From an uncultured Neisseriaceae bacterium (GTDB lineage Bacteria > Pseudomonadota > Gammaproteobacteria > Burkholderiales > Neisseriaceae): 63,290 nt of DNA. The stretch lies in the NCBI GenBank assembly GCA_946481965.1, contig CAMLPN010000006.1:1-63290 (forward strand). The letters run 5' to 3'. Within the stretch, counting starts at the first letter, position 1; the number at the start of each line of letters is the position of its first letter. This document shows positions 1-9,307 of this stretch, one piece after another. A program made the translations under genes and the position numbers. Under the pieces are notes generated by a model, which ran no database searches, had not been told where the DNA came from, and saw only the letters and a list, made by a program, of their open reading frames with translations.

Positions 1-1770
1 TCTATTATCGCCCATATTGACCATGGGAAGTCGACACTGGCCGACCGGTTTATTCAATACTGTGGCGGATTAGAAAACCGGGAAATGAGTGCTCAGGTAC
101 TTGACTCCATGGAGATTGAAAAAGAACGTGGTATCACAATTAAAGCTCAAACTGCAGCGCTAAATTACAAAGCACGTGACGGACAAACTTATCAGCTTAA
201 TTTAATTGATACCCCTGGCCATGTCGATTTTTCTTATGAAGTTTCACGCTCTTTGTCTGCTTGCGAAGGTGCTTTGTTGGTTGTTGATGCCTCACAGGGT
301 GTGGAAGCACAGACAGTGGCAAACTGTTATACCGCCATTGATTTGGGTGTGGAGGTGATTCCGGTATTAAACAAAATTGATTTACCGTCAGCCGAACCAG
401 AACGGGTAATCGAAGAAATTGAAGACATTATCGGCATTGAAGCAGTTGATGCAGTTCGCTGTTCAGCTAAAAGTGGTGTCGGCGTTGAAGATGTATTGGA
501 AGAAATTGTCAAAAAAGTTCCGCCACCAAGTGGCAATGCTGAAGCACCCTTAAAAGCATTAATTATTGATTCTTGGTTTGATAACTATGTTGGTGTTGTC
601 ATGCTGATTCGGATGATTGATGGCACCGTTACTCTGAAAGACAAAGTTCGTTTTATGGCAACAGGAGCTGAAACCCTTGTCGAACAGCTGGGTGTCTTTA
701 CGCCGAAATCGGTACAGAAATCAGAATTAAAAGCCGGGGAAGTTGGTTTTCTGATTACAGGGATTAAAGAGTTAGGCTCTGCTAAAGTAGGCGATACCAT
801 CACACTGGTACGTGAACCAGCAGCAGAAGCGTTACCCGGTTTTAAAGAAGTTCAATCACAGGTATTTGCTGGTTTGTATCCGGTTGAAAGTCATGATTAT
901 GAAGCCTTACGTGAAGCTTTAGAAAAATTACAGCTTAATGACGCCGCATTGAGATTCGAACCAGAAGTATCTCAAGCGCTAGGATTTGGTTTTCGCTGTG
1001 GTTTTCTGGGTTTATTGCACCTAGAAATCGTGCAGGAGCGTTTGGAACGTGAATTTGACATGGATCTCATTACTACCGCTCCAACGGTAATCTATGAAGT
1101 AATGTTAAAGAGCGGGGAACGAATTGAAATTGAAAATCCATCTAAATTACCCGATATTGGTTCTATAGAGGCAATTTATGAACCGATAATTACGGCTACA
1201 ATATTGGTGCCACAAGAATATGTTGGTGCGGTAATGACTTTATGTAACCAAAAACGTGGTGTCCAGAAAAACATGCAATACATGGGCCGGCAAGTTATGC
1301 TTACCTATGAAATGCCAATGAATGAAGTGGTAATGGATTTCTTTGATAAACTTAAATCTACTTCCCGTGGTTATGCGTCACTGGATTATGAATTTCTGGA
1401 GTTCAGAGCGGCAGATCTTGTTAAGCTAGATATTCTGGTAAATAGTGAAAAAGTCGATGCTCTGAGTTTGATAGTACATCGCAGTAATTCTGTCTACCGC
1501 GGTCGTGAACTGGTAGCCAAAATGCGCGAATTGATTCCCCGGCAAATGTTTGATATTGCTGTTCAAGCAGCGATTGGCGGTAAAATTATTGCCCGAGAAA
1601 ATGTTAAAGCATTGCGTAAGAATGTTTTGGCAAAATGCTATGGTGGTGATATCACTCGTAAGAAAAAATTATTGGAAAAACAAAAAGCAGGTAAAAAGCG
1701 CATGAAGCAGGTAGGTAACGTAGAAATTCCTCAATCAGCATTTTTAGCTATTTTACAGGTAGGAGATTAA
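1..1770 (+). CDS. lepA: Elongation factor 4 (LepA), 5'-truncated by window edge
   Basis: Ribosome-associated translational GTPase that back-translocates or remodels stalled elongation complexes. The reading frame is open from the first base, and the first codons already read [16 protein letters not shown], the G1 P-loop, so only about 10-15 N-terminal codons lie outside the window. The first in-window ATG (85) is internal and is not the start. G3 ([11 protein letters not shown]) and G4 (NKID) follow, then the EF-G-like domains and the LepA-specific C-terminal domain ending in [19 protein letters not shown]. The gene is immediately followed by lepB with 4 bases between them, the classical lepA-lepB operon. 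Identity is very secure. Confidence 0.97.
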   Translation, partial: SIIAHIDHGKSTLADRFIQYCGGLENREMSAQVLDSMEIEKERGITIKAQTAALNYKARDGQTYQLNLIDTPGHVDFSYEVSRSLSACEGALLVVDASQGVEAQTVANCYTAIDLGVEVIPVLNKIDLPSAEPERVIEEIEDIIGIEAVDAVRCSAKSGVGVEDVLEEIVKKVPPPSGNAEAPLKALIIDSWFDNYVGVVMLIRMIDGTVTLKDKVRFMATGAETLVEQLGVFTPKSVQKSELKAGEVGFLITGIKELGSAKVGDTITLVREPAAEALPGFKEVQSQVFAGLYPVESHDYEALREALEKLQLNDAALRFEPEVSQALGFGFRCGFLGLLHLEIVQERLEREFDMDLITTAPTVIYEVMLKSGERIEIENPSKLPDIGSIEAIYEPIITATILVPQEYVGAVMTLCNQKRGVQKNMQYMGRQVMLTYEMPMNEVVMDFFDKLKSTSRGYASLDYEFLEFRAADLVKLDILVNSEKVDALSLIVHRSNSVYRGRELVAKMRELIPRQMFDIAVQAAIGGKIIARENVKALRKNVLAKCYGGDITRKKKLLEKQKAGKKRMKQVGNVEIPQSAFLAILQVGD

Positions 1771-1774
1771 AAGA

Positions 1775-2764
1775 ATGTCAAGTACCATGATAATAGGTGC
1801 CGGTATATTGCTGGTTGTGGGAATTGTATTATTTATTGTTAGCAATAAAGAACGCGAACAAAACGGTGAATGGAGTACGAAGCTGCAATGGGGCTATCTG
1901 ATGATACTGATAGGCTTATTTGGTTTACTTTCTATCATTATGAGTTTCACTGCGGTGTTATTACTGTTCGTTTTGATTACTGGGGTGACCTGGTTTATTC
2001 ATCGGCGTTCACGCAAAAAAAATGATAATCAGTTGGATAATAATCATTTCACTGACTATATGAGTGGTTTTTTTCCGATTATTTTAGTGGTATTTGTATT
2101 ACGAACATTTATCGCCGAACCATTTCAGATCCCATCCAGTTCTATGCGTCCCGGTTTGATACCTGGTGATTTTATTTTGGTCAATAAATTCAGTTATGGT
2201 ATTCGCGTCCCTATTTTAAATAATGTGCTGATTCCAACTGGTAAAGTACAAAGGGGCGATGTCATTGTGTTCAATTATCCAGAAAATCCTAAAATAAATT
2301 ACATTAAGCGAGTGGTGGGTCTACCCGGAGATACCATTGAATATAAAGATAAAGTTTTGACTATTAATAATGAGAGAATTAATGATTTAGATACTAATAA
2401 AGTCATTTCATATACAGATCTTATCCCTAAATATGGTGCCCTTACTTTTGAAGCCAAATTATTAACTGAACAGTTGGGCAACAAAAAAATTGAAATTTTT
2501 CAACTGCCACAACAACCTGCAGTCCTTTTGCAAAATATTTTTTCGAATTTTCCCAATCGCGAAATGTGTACTTATTATCCTGATGGCAGTGGATTTAATT
2601 GTAAGGTCCCGGAAGGTAAATATTTTATGATGGGTGATAATCGAGATAATAGTGAGGATAGTCGCTATTGGGGTTTTGTTGATGACAAATTATTAGTCGG
2701 AAAAGCATTTTTAATCTGGTTAAACCTTGGCGACATGAAGCGCATTGGTTCCAGTATTGATTAG
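1775..2764 (+). CDS. lepB: Signal peptidase I
   Basis: Membrane-bound serine/lysine protease that removes signal peptides on the outer face of the inner membrane. Hydrophobic segments lie near residues 4-22, 39-75 and 100-112. The catalytic serine motif IPSSSMRPG (Ser123) and the general-base lysine in YIKRVVGLPGD (Lys178) are present, and the C-terminal MMGDNRDNSEDSRYWG box is complete. At 329 residues it is in the usual range for proteobacterial LepB. AGGAG 9 bases before the ATG sets the start. It is co-transcribed with lepA, and a hairpin terminator follows. Confidence 0.97.
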   Translation: MSSTMIIGAGILLVVGIVLFIVSNKEREQNGEWSTKLQWGYLMILIGLFGLLSIIMSFTAVLLLFVLITGVTWFIHRRSRKKNDNQLDNNHFTDYMSGFFPIILVVFVLRTFIAEPFQIPSSSMRPGLIPGDFILVNKFSYGIRVPILNNVLIPTGKVQRGDVIVFNYPENPKINYIKRVVGLPGDTIEYKDKVLTINNERINDLDTNKVISYTDLIPKYGALTFEAKLLTEQLGNKKIEIFQLPQQPAVLLQNIFSNFPNREMCTYYPDGSGFNCKVPEGKYFMMGDNRDNSEDSRYWGFVDDKLLVGKAFLIWLNLGDMKRIGSSID

Positions 2765-2777
2765 TATTCTAGTCAAC

Positions 2778-2814
2778 AGGCACATCATTTACATTCAATT
2801 ATGATGTGCCTTTT
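2778..2814 (+). terminator. Rho-independent terminator after lepB
   Basis: Perfect 10-bp stem GGCACATCAT / ATGATGTGCC with a 12-base loop, followed by TTTT. It ends the lepA-lepB transcript 14 bases after the lepB stop. Confidence 0.8.
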
Positions 2815-3012
2815 ATACTTAGAAATTTTTTGTTTTAAGAATGTTTTTTTATTAGACTAATTCAGCTACAGATAGATTTAATTAATTACTTTGACAAAGA
2901 CCAATTTTGAATCAATTTGTTAAGCTTAGATTATTAAAGAGATTAATTAATGACTTTGCAGTAGTGAAGAAAGCTGCTTTCATTCACAGTTGCTGTTTAG
3001 ACATCTTAAAGT

Positions 3013-3759
3013 ATGACAATGAATAAAACTGATGTTCGACATCAAAATGCATTGAAATATGTGCAAAAAAAGCTGGGATATGAATTTTCTAAAAACCACC
3101 TTTTACTTCAAGCTCTGACTCATCGTAGTTATAGTGCCTCGCATAATGAACGCCTAGAATTTGTTGGCGATTCCATTTTAAATTATACCGTTGCCAAAAT
3201 GTTGTTTATGGCGTTCCCTAAATTGTCTGAGGGTGAGCTGTCACGAATGCGCGCTAATTTAGTAAATCAGGATACTTTAGCTAAGATAGCAATGGAATTG
3301 AAAATTGGCGATGCTTTATTGCTCGGAACAGGGGAACTAAAAAGTGGCGGTTTTCGTCGCCCATCCATACTGGCTGATGCTATGGAAGCATTATTTGCAG
3401 CCATTAGTTTTGATGCTGATTTTAATACTGCTGAAGAGGTGGTTCGTCATTTATATAAGCAACGTGTTAGTCAAATAAACCCAAATGATAGCGGTAAAGA
3501 TGCTAAAACTCGGTTGCAGGAGAGTTTACAGGCCAGACGTTTGGCTTTACCTAAATACCGAATTATTGGACAAATAGGGGAACTGAATGATCAGCAATTT
3601 ATAGTACAATGTGATTTGGGTGAATTAGGCTTTCAAATCGAAGCCACCGGACATAGTCGCCGCGAGGCTGAGCAACAAACTGCAGAAGTAGCGCTAAAGT
3701 GGTTAGAAAAAAATTATCCTATAAAAAAAACAGCCAAAAATAATAATGCTTCCAGTTAG
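3013..3759 (+). CDS. rnc: Ribonuclease III
   Basis: Double-strand-specific endoribonuclease for rRNA precursor and mRNA processing. The signature ERLEFVGDSIL with its metal-binding acidic residues is at about 46-56, and the second acidic site LADAMEALFAA near 120. A C-terminal double-stranded RNA-binding domain (about 160-230) ends in SRREAEQQTAEVALKWL. At 248 residues it is slightly longer than E. coli RNase III. Two ATGs two codons apart (3013, 3019) are equally possible starts. In many proteobacteria rnc directly overlaps era; here about 1.27 kb separates them. Confidence 0.96.
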   Translation: MTMNKTDVRHQNALKYVQKKLGYEFSKNHLLLQALTHRSYSASHNERLEFVGDSILNYTVAKMLFMAFPKLSEGELSRMRANLVNQDTLAKIAMELKIGDALLLGTGELKSGGFRRPSILADAMEALFAAISFDADFNTAEEVVRHLYKQRVSQINPNDSGKDAKTRLQESLQARRLALPKYRIIGQIGELNDQQFIVQCDLGELGFQIEATGHSRREAEQQTAEVALKWLEKNYPIKKTAKNNNASS

Positions 3760-3790
3760 TAAATATGAATTAGCTGGCATTTTGTTTTTT
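3745..3790 (+). terminator. Possible terminator overlapping the rnc stop
   Basis: AATGC..CCAG pairs with CTGGCATT with a 3-base bulge, followed by TTTTG and TTTTTT. It begins inside the last rnc codons. The stem is imperfect, so the call is tentative. Confidence 0.4.
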
Positions 3791-4028
3791 ACTTCCGTGT
3801 TCTTAATTTTCTATAAATCCATCTATATTTCATCGATTCAAATCATTGTCAAGTTTGTAAGGTTGGGATTATAAAAAATTTATTTTAACTTTAGTATATG
3901 GCTAACAGTATCAAATTAGAGGCTATTACCCAAAATGCTTAAACATAAATTGATACAATAGTTTTATGCTAATCGGATAAATTTTCATTTGAAGAAATGT
4001 TAGTAATATCATTAACAAGGAATAGGTA

Positions 4029-4916
4029 ATGAAATATTTTGGTTTAATATTTTTGCTGATATCTTCAGTGCTTTCAGCTAAAACTGTTCACTCCCTCGGA
4101 GAAATACCTCAACACATCAAACATTCGGCTGGCAAAACTTATTGAGAAGAAGAAATGGTGGGAGCTAAACCTCAAGATTATTTTGGTCGAGATTTTTTTG
4201 CTGATAAAGAAAATTATAAAAAGATATTATTTTTAATTGATCCTAAGTTGCTCATTGAGGAAAACTGGAAGTTTATGGGTGTCAGACCTTGGCCACGTCA
4301 GTCAGATACTTATATTTTTACAGCCTGCTCAACTGATGAAAAACATGATTATGATGTAGATTATTGTCATAATCTTGAAACAGGAAAAACCGTATTTGCT
4401 GTTATTAAAATTGATAAGGACAAAAATATATCTTTAATTGCTAAACCCTGGATTGAAGATGGCAATAATAGTGAACAAACTGCCTTTTTAATAACCAACG
4501 ACTTAAAAGAAAATGTTACTGGTAATCCCATACGCTTAGACTTTGCACCTTACCAGTTAAGTTCTGAAATTCTTGCGTTTGGTGTACGACATAATGCTAT
4601 GGTTGGATATTCAGGTGGCGGTGCTATAGATGAAGCAATGACATTATTTGCAGTTATTGATGGTCAATTACTTCCGATTCTGAATGTGCCAACCTATCAC
4701 TTTGCTGATTATGCTGGTAGTTGGCATAAAAATGGCACTCGAAATCATGATATATATGAAAACCTCTATATAATTAAAGTATTATCTTCATCTACTGGTG
4801 GGATGCAAGATTTAGCGTGGTCAGAAGTAGGTGGAAAGAAGAAACACAAATCTGTGATTTATAAATGGGATAACGTTAAAAAGAGATATATTAAACAAAA
4901 AGCTAAAAGAAAATAA
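4029..4916 (+). pseudogene. Exported protein of unknown function, interrupted by one in-frame TGA
   Basis: A good ribosome-binding site (AAGGAATAGGTA) precedes ATG 4029, which encodes a classic signal peptide (MKYFGLIFLLISSVLSA). After 38 codons an in-frame TGA (4143-4145) follows KTY. The same frame then stays open for 256 codons to the TAA at 4914. The downstream part could restart at ATG 4155, behind a purine run GAGAAGAAGAA, but would then lack the signal peptide. I do not recognise the family; the protein is hydrophilic with many aromatic and acidic residues. The simplest reading is an exported-protein gene with a recent nonsense mutation, perhaps TGG to TGA. Readthrough or sequence error are alternatives. 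A conventional annotation might list only 4155-4916. Confidence 0.7.
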
Positions 4917-5027
4917 AAATATCGGAAACCAGTATACTGCTTTGAGTGACACATCTGCTTATATTTTGATAATTTTAAATTTATTAATGTTAAAATAAAA
5001 TTATCACAACATTTTTATAAGTCTATT

Positions 5028-5954
5028 ATGTTTCAATTTTCCAGGCCAGAAATCATAAATCAAGGTGAGAATTTTCGCTGCGGTTTTGTTGCCATAGTTG
5101 GACGTCCCAATGTTGGCAAATCCACTTTAATGAATCATTTAATTGGCCAAAAAATCAGCATCACCAGTAAAAAAGCCCAAACAACACGCCATAAAGTAAA
5201 TGGAATATATACTGACCAAGAAGCACAATTGATTTTTGTTGATACTCCAGGTTTTCAGACATATCATCGCAATGCGCTCAATGATCGTTTAAATCAGAAT
5301 GTGACCGAAGCGGTGGCAGGTGTGGATGTAATTGTATTTGTCATCGAAGCGCTGCGTTTTTCAGAGGCGGATCGCGAAGTTTTACAGAAATTACCAAAAC
5401 ATATTCCAGTATTGTTGGTTATTAATAAAGCTGATAAAGCAAAAGCTAAAGATAGCACTTTGATAAACGATTTCATTGCTGAAGTTGAAAGAGAATTTTC
5501 TTTTACTAAGATACTCTTAGTCAGTGCCAAACACGGCGTGGGGATTGCACAACTTATCAACACATTAAAACCAATGTTACCTTTGGGTATACCTTTATAT
5601 CCTGAAGATATGGTCACTGACAAATCATCACGGTTTTTGGCTATGGAAATTGTCCGAGAGAAACTTTTTCGTTATCTGGGAGAAGAACTACCATATGCGA
5701 TGAATGTGGAAGTTGAACAGTTTGAAGAAGAAGAAGAAGGGCTTTATCGGATTTATATTGCTGTGCTGGTTGATAAAGATAGTCAAAAAGGTATTTTAAT
5801 AGGTAAGGGCGGTGAGAAACTAAAAAAAATTTCCACTGAAGCGCGGCTTGATATGGAGAAACTGTTTGGCACAAAAGTATTCCTGAAAGTGTGGGTAAAA
5901 GTTAAGTCCGGTTGGGCAGATGATGTTCGTTTTCTGCGTGAATTAGGATTGTAG
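5028..5954 (+). CDS. era: GTPase Era
   Basis: Essential GTPase for 16S rRNA maturation and 30S assembly. G1 GRPNVGKST is at about 25-33, G3 DTPGFQT, G4 NKAD, and the C-terminal KH domain carries IGKGGEKLKKI. At 308 residues it matches the family. It is separated from rnc by the broken exported-protein gene, so it probably has its own promoter in the AT-rich 111 bases upstream. Confidence 0.97.
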   Translation: MFQFSRPEIINQGENFRCGFVAIVGRPNVGKSTLMNHLIGQKISITSKKAQTTRHKVNGIYTDQEAQLIFVDTPGFQTYHRNALNDRLNQNVTEAVAGVDVIVFVIEALRFSEADREVLQKLPKHIPVLLVINKADKAKAKDSTLINDFIAEVEREFSFTKILLVSAKHGVGIAQLINTLKPMLPLGIPLYPEDMVTDKSSRFLAMEIVREKLFRYLGEELPYAMNVEVEQFEEEEEGLYRIYIAVLVDKDSQKGILIGKGGEKLKKISTEARLDMEKLFGTKVFLKVWVKVKSGWADDVRFLRELGL

Positions 5955-6087
5955 AAATTTATATCTGTTTAGTGTAGCAATATTCATTACTAGATAGGAT
6001 CTGTTTTATCAAGACAAAGTTATATCAGGCAATTTTTAGCTGTGCTAAATAGCTGTTGGTTTTGCTCTATAAAGAGGTGAAACAAAA

Positions 6088-6147
6088 ATGAATTTTTATA
6101 AATATTTTATTTCCAATATAAGTATTAATACTCAAATTCATCCGTAA
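6088..6147 (+). CDS. Possible 19-codon leader ORF
   Basis: ATG preceded by a strong GAGGTG ribosome-binding site encodes a 19-residue peptide starting MNFYKYF. Its stop lies inside a small perfect hairpin TCATCC-GTAA-GGATGA (6139-6154). It sits 48 bases upstream of the MnmM-like gene and could be a leader peptide, or only a chance ORF. No family is recognised. Confidence 0.22.
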   Translation: MNFYKYFISNISINTQIHP

Positions 6148-6194
6148 GGATGACCTCATTTGGCATATAACTCTTATATTTTTAATTAAAGTTT

Positions 6195-6755
6195 ATGTTG
6201 TTAAATATTCTGCAATTTGTTCAGCACCAAATCAAGCTAGCTGTACAGGCTGGTGATACGGTAATTGATGCGACAGCGGGTAATGGTCACGATACTGTTT
6301 TTTTGGCTCAGTGTGTGTCAAATAGCGGTAAAGTATTGGCATTCGATATTCAGTCTTCGGCATTGCTTAACACCCGCAATAAATTAAATGAATTGGGTTT
6401 ATCGGACCAAGTGAGTCTGATTCAAGCCGGGCATGAGCATATGCAAAAGTTTTGTCACACTGGCGTCAGCGCTATTATGTTTAATTTAGGCTATTTACCT
6501 GGAGCTGATAAGAACTGTACTACTCAGGTAAGCACTACTCTGGCAGCATTGGAAGCTGGATTAAATATTTTGCTCAAAGACGGACTAATTAGTGTGGTGT
6601 TATATCCTGGCCATGAACAGGGCATAATTGAAGCGCAAGCCATTGAAAAATGGGCAGCTCAATTACCTCAGCAACAATACGAAGTTTTACAGTATCGTTT
6701 TACAAACCGTATTCACCATGCACCGTATGCATTGTTATTGTACAAAAGAATATAG
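6195..6755 (+). CDS. Class I SAM methyltransferase, YtqB/MnmM family (putative tRNA mnm5s2U34 methyltransferase)
   Basis: A 186-residue Rossmann methyltransferase of the family once labelled rRNA_methylase. The SAM motif VIDATAGNGHDTVFLA is at 23-38, followed by AFDIQ, the family-diagnostic FNLGYLPGADK near 96, and VVLYPGHEQG near 137. Characterised relatives (B. subtilis YtqB, renamed MnmM) methylate nm5s2U34 in tRNA. mnmC in this same window lacks a methyltransferase domain, so MnmM is a logical partner; that link is inference. The upstream region holds a possible leader ORF. The gene is not obviously in an operon with its neighbours. Confidence 0.85.
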   Translation: MLLNILQFVQHQIKLAVQAGDTVIDATAGNGHDTVFLAQCVSNSGKVLAFDIQSSALLNTRNKLNELGLSDQVSLIQAGHEHMQKFCHTGVSAIMFNLGYLPGADKNCTTQVSTTLAALEAGLNILLKDGLISVVLYPGHEQGIIEAQAIEKWAAQLPQQQYEVLQYRFTNRIHHAPYALLLYKRI

Positions 6756-6868
6756 TATTCTGGATAGATATTATATTGTAATTATGTTGCATGACTATAT
6801 CCTATCATTTAGTTCTCAATAAACAAGACGATGTTATTTGAAGCTTACATTTTATTTGTAGCAGGGAA

Positions 6869-7738
6869 ATGAACATGAAACTTAGAAATTTTTTGACTCT
6901 GGCTGCCAGTGTTTTACAAAGGCTGGATGCTATTTTACCGCCGGTAACACAAGAACCTGACTGGACTGCGGTTGCTTATCGTTGGCAAAAATTAGGTAAT
7001 AACGGAATTTTGGAAAGTCTACCACGGCCACATACCTTTGCTTTAAATCGTCTGGCCGCGGTAGATGAACAGCAACGTCAATTAGTTCGTAATACTGAAC
7101 AATTTCTGGCTGGACGACCAGCTAATAATGTATTGATGACTGGTGCACGTGGTACCGGTAAATCTTCTCTGGTTAAAGCACTATTGCACCATTATTCCGG
7201 ACAAGGACTGCGGTTAATCGAAGTTGATAAAAGTGATCTGTTAACATTGCCTGTGCTATTATCTTTGCTTAAATCTCGCCCGGAAAAATTTATATTATTC
7301 TGTGATGATTTATCTTTTGAAACAGGCGAAGATAGTTATAAAGCTCTTAAAACAACCCTTGATGGTGGTTTATCGCAGCGCTGTGATAATGTTTTGGTGT
7401 ATGCAACTTCTAATCGACGACACCTGATGCCGGAATATATGGCCGAAAACTTAGCTGCTCCGTCCGGCGGTGATGAAGTCCATCCGCAGGAAGCCATTGA
7501 AGAAAAGGTGTCTTTATCTGATCGCTTTGGTTTATGGTTAAGTTTTTATCCTTTTGATCAGGAAGCTTATTTGCAGGCGGTAAGCAATTGGTTGGAAGAT
7601 GCCGGTCTGGAAATGGATGATATTAGCAGAAAAGCGGCATTAAACTGGAGTCAGAGTCGAGGCAGTCGTTCCGGTCGGGTTGCTTGGCAGTTTGTTTGTG
7701 ACTGGGCAGGCAGAGAAAAAGAGCAACGAGTGTTATAA
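6869..7738 (+). CDS. DUF815-family AAA+-like ATP-binding protein
   Basis: 289-residue P-loop ATPase. Walker A GARGTGKSSLV lies near residue 91 and Walker B FCDDLSF near 145, followed by an arginine-rich sensor region (ATSNRRHL). The C-terminal half has SDRFGLWLSFYPF, typical of DUF815 proteins. The molecular role of the family is not established. ATG 6875 is better spaced behind AGGG than ATG 6869, so the protein may be two residues shorter. It converges with xseA and no clear terminator separates them. Confidence 0.85.
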   Translation: MNMKLRNFLTLAASVLQRLDAILPPVTQEPDWTAVAYRWQKLGNNGILESLPRPHTFALNRLAAVDEQQRQLVRNTEQFLAGRPANNVLMTGARGTGKSSLVKALLHHYSGQGLRLIEVDKSDLLTLPVLLSLLKSRPEKFILFCDDLSFETGEDSYKALKTTLDGGLSQRCDNVLVYATSNRRHLMPEYMAENLAAPSGGDEVHPQEAIEEKVSLSDRFGLWLSFYPFDQEAYLQAVSNWLEDAGLEMDDISRKAALNWSQSRGSRSGRVAWQFVCDWAGREKEQRVL

Positions 7739-7846
7739 ATTTTATTTGCCCAGTCTAAGCAATCCAATTTAACTTGTCCTTTAAAATTCTATTTTACATT
7801 TTTGCATAAGATAGGGTGCGAAAATCTGAGCTTATTGAGGATGTGT

Positions 7847-9205
7847 TCACTGATCAAACAAATCGGATTGCTGATGCTCAGGCAGTACTTGTACCGACCT
7901 TTCACCCTGTGCAAAGCGTATTTGCAGTTTTTGTCCCAATTTTAATTTAGTACCATCGCGAACAACATGCCCTTTTTGATCAGAAACAATACTGTAACCA
8001 CGAGCCAATATGTTTGTCGGAGATACAGCTGCTAATAGTTGGATTTGTTGCTGTAATTTTTGCTGAGTCTGAGACAATACATTTTTCCAGTTTTGCTGTA
8101 ATTGTATTTTTTTCTGTTGTAGATATTGTTTTGCAAAGTTAGTTTGTGGTTTTGCAGTATACAGCGCGCGCTGTTGTTGTAATAAAGTTTGCTGTTGCTG
8201 CCTGACATGTCTATACATATTCAAATGCAACTGTTTTTCAATGTCTGCTAGCTGTTGATGTTGTTGTAACCAGTTTTGTTGCGGATGTTTTAATTGCCGC
8301 GCTAGCCAGTCCAATTTTTGTGAGGCATCATAATAGCGTTGTTGCAAAAGCTGATATAAATGATTTTGCCATTGTTTAATTTGTTGACGCAAATGAGTCA
8401 AATCTGGGCTGACTAGTTCTGCAGCAGCTGTTGGCGTTGGGGCGCGCACATCAGCGACAAAATCAGTTAGGGTGAAATCAGTTTCATGTCCTACGCCACT
8501 GACGATAGGGATATGACTGGCAGCTACAGCACGTACGACTATTTCTTCATTGTAAGACCATAGATCTTCTATACTGCCGCCACCTCGACATATAATCAGT
8601 ACATCGGCCAGTTGCTGGTTATTAGCTGTCTCAATAGCAGCAGCAATTTGTCGTTCACTACCCGTACCCTGCACGGCAGTTGGATAGACGATAATCTCAA
8701 TACCACTGTGACGGCGTCGTAGGGTGGTTACCACATCACGCAATGCCGCAGCAGCCAGACTGGTGACAATACCCACTACTTTTGGCGAAGTAGGTAATAA
8801 TCGCTTGCGCTCCTGCACAAATAATCCTTCAGCAGTCAGTTGCTGTTTTAAGCGTTCATATGTCTCGTATAACTGTCCCAAACCTTTATGACGTACGGCA
8901 TTAATGGTAATTTGAAATTCGCCACGCGCTTCATAAATGCTGATTTTCCCGGCTATTTCAATATGATCGCCTTCCTGTAAGGGATGGCTTAATTGCTGGG
9001 CAATACCCTTAAATAATACACACCTGACCTGAGCTCGTGCATCTTTCAAAGAAAAATAGTAATGGCCGCTAACGGCTCGGGTTAAATTTGATATTTCTCC
9101 ACCAACCCATAGACCAATCAAATTTTGTTCCAGTAATTGGCGAGCACAGGCATTTAATTCTGAAACGCTGATAGCAGCAGGTGTAAGTAAATCAGACATA
9201 GACAC
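7847..9205 (-). CDS. xseA: Exodeoxyribonuclease VII large subunit
   Basis: Large subunit of the single-strand-specific exonuclease that shortens DNA ends from both directions. The N-terminal OB-fold (ISVSELNACARQLLE.. LWVGGEISNLTRAVSGHYYF) is followed by the catalytic core with GGGSIEDLWSYNEE and SGVGHETDFTLTDFVADVRAPTPTAAAE. A long glutamine-rich coiled coil (about 275-400) precedes the C-terminal GYSIVSDQKGHVVRD region. At 452 residues it is standard length. It is divergent from lpxK with about 100 bases between. Confidence 0.97.
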   Translation of the reverse strand: MSMSDLLTPAAISVSELNACARQLLEQNLIGLWVGGEISNLTRAVSGHYYFSLKDARAQVRCVLFKGIAQQLSHPLQEGDHIEIAGKISIYEARGEFQITINAVRHKGLGQLYETYERLKQQLTAEGLFVQERKRLLPTSPKVVGIVTSLAAAALRDVVTTLRRRHSGIEIIVYPTAVQGTGSERQIAAAIETANNQQLADVLIICRGGGSIEDLWSYNEEIVVRAVAASHIPIVSGVGHETDFTLTDFVADVRAPTPTAAAELVSPDLTHLRQQIKQWQNHLYQLLQQRYYDASQKLDWLARQLKHPQQNWLQQHQQLADIEKQLHLNMYRHVRQQQQTLLQQQRALYTAKPQTNFAKQYLQQKKIQLQQNWKNVLSQTQQKLQQQIQLLAAVSPTNILARGYSIVSDQKGHVVRDGTKLKLGQKLQIRFAQGERSVQVLPEHQQSDLFDQ

Positions 9206-9307
9206 AGTTAAGTCATAAACAAATAAGCTTAAATATTATACGTGGTTTTAGCGTATTGTTCAGAGAAAGACTGCGACATGGTATAGTTATAACATGTTTG
9301 GTACTAA

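Noticed and set aside
4143..4145. In-frame TGA as selenocysteine
   Set aside because: No obvious SECIS-type stem just downstream, no selenoprotein family recognised, and the neighbourhood has no sel genes.
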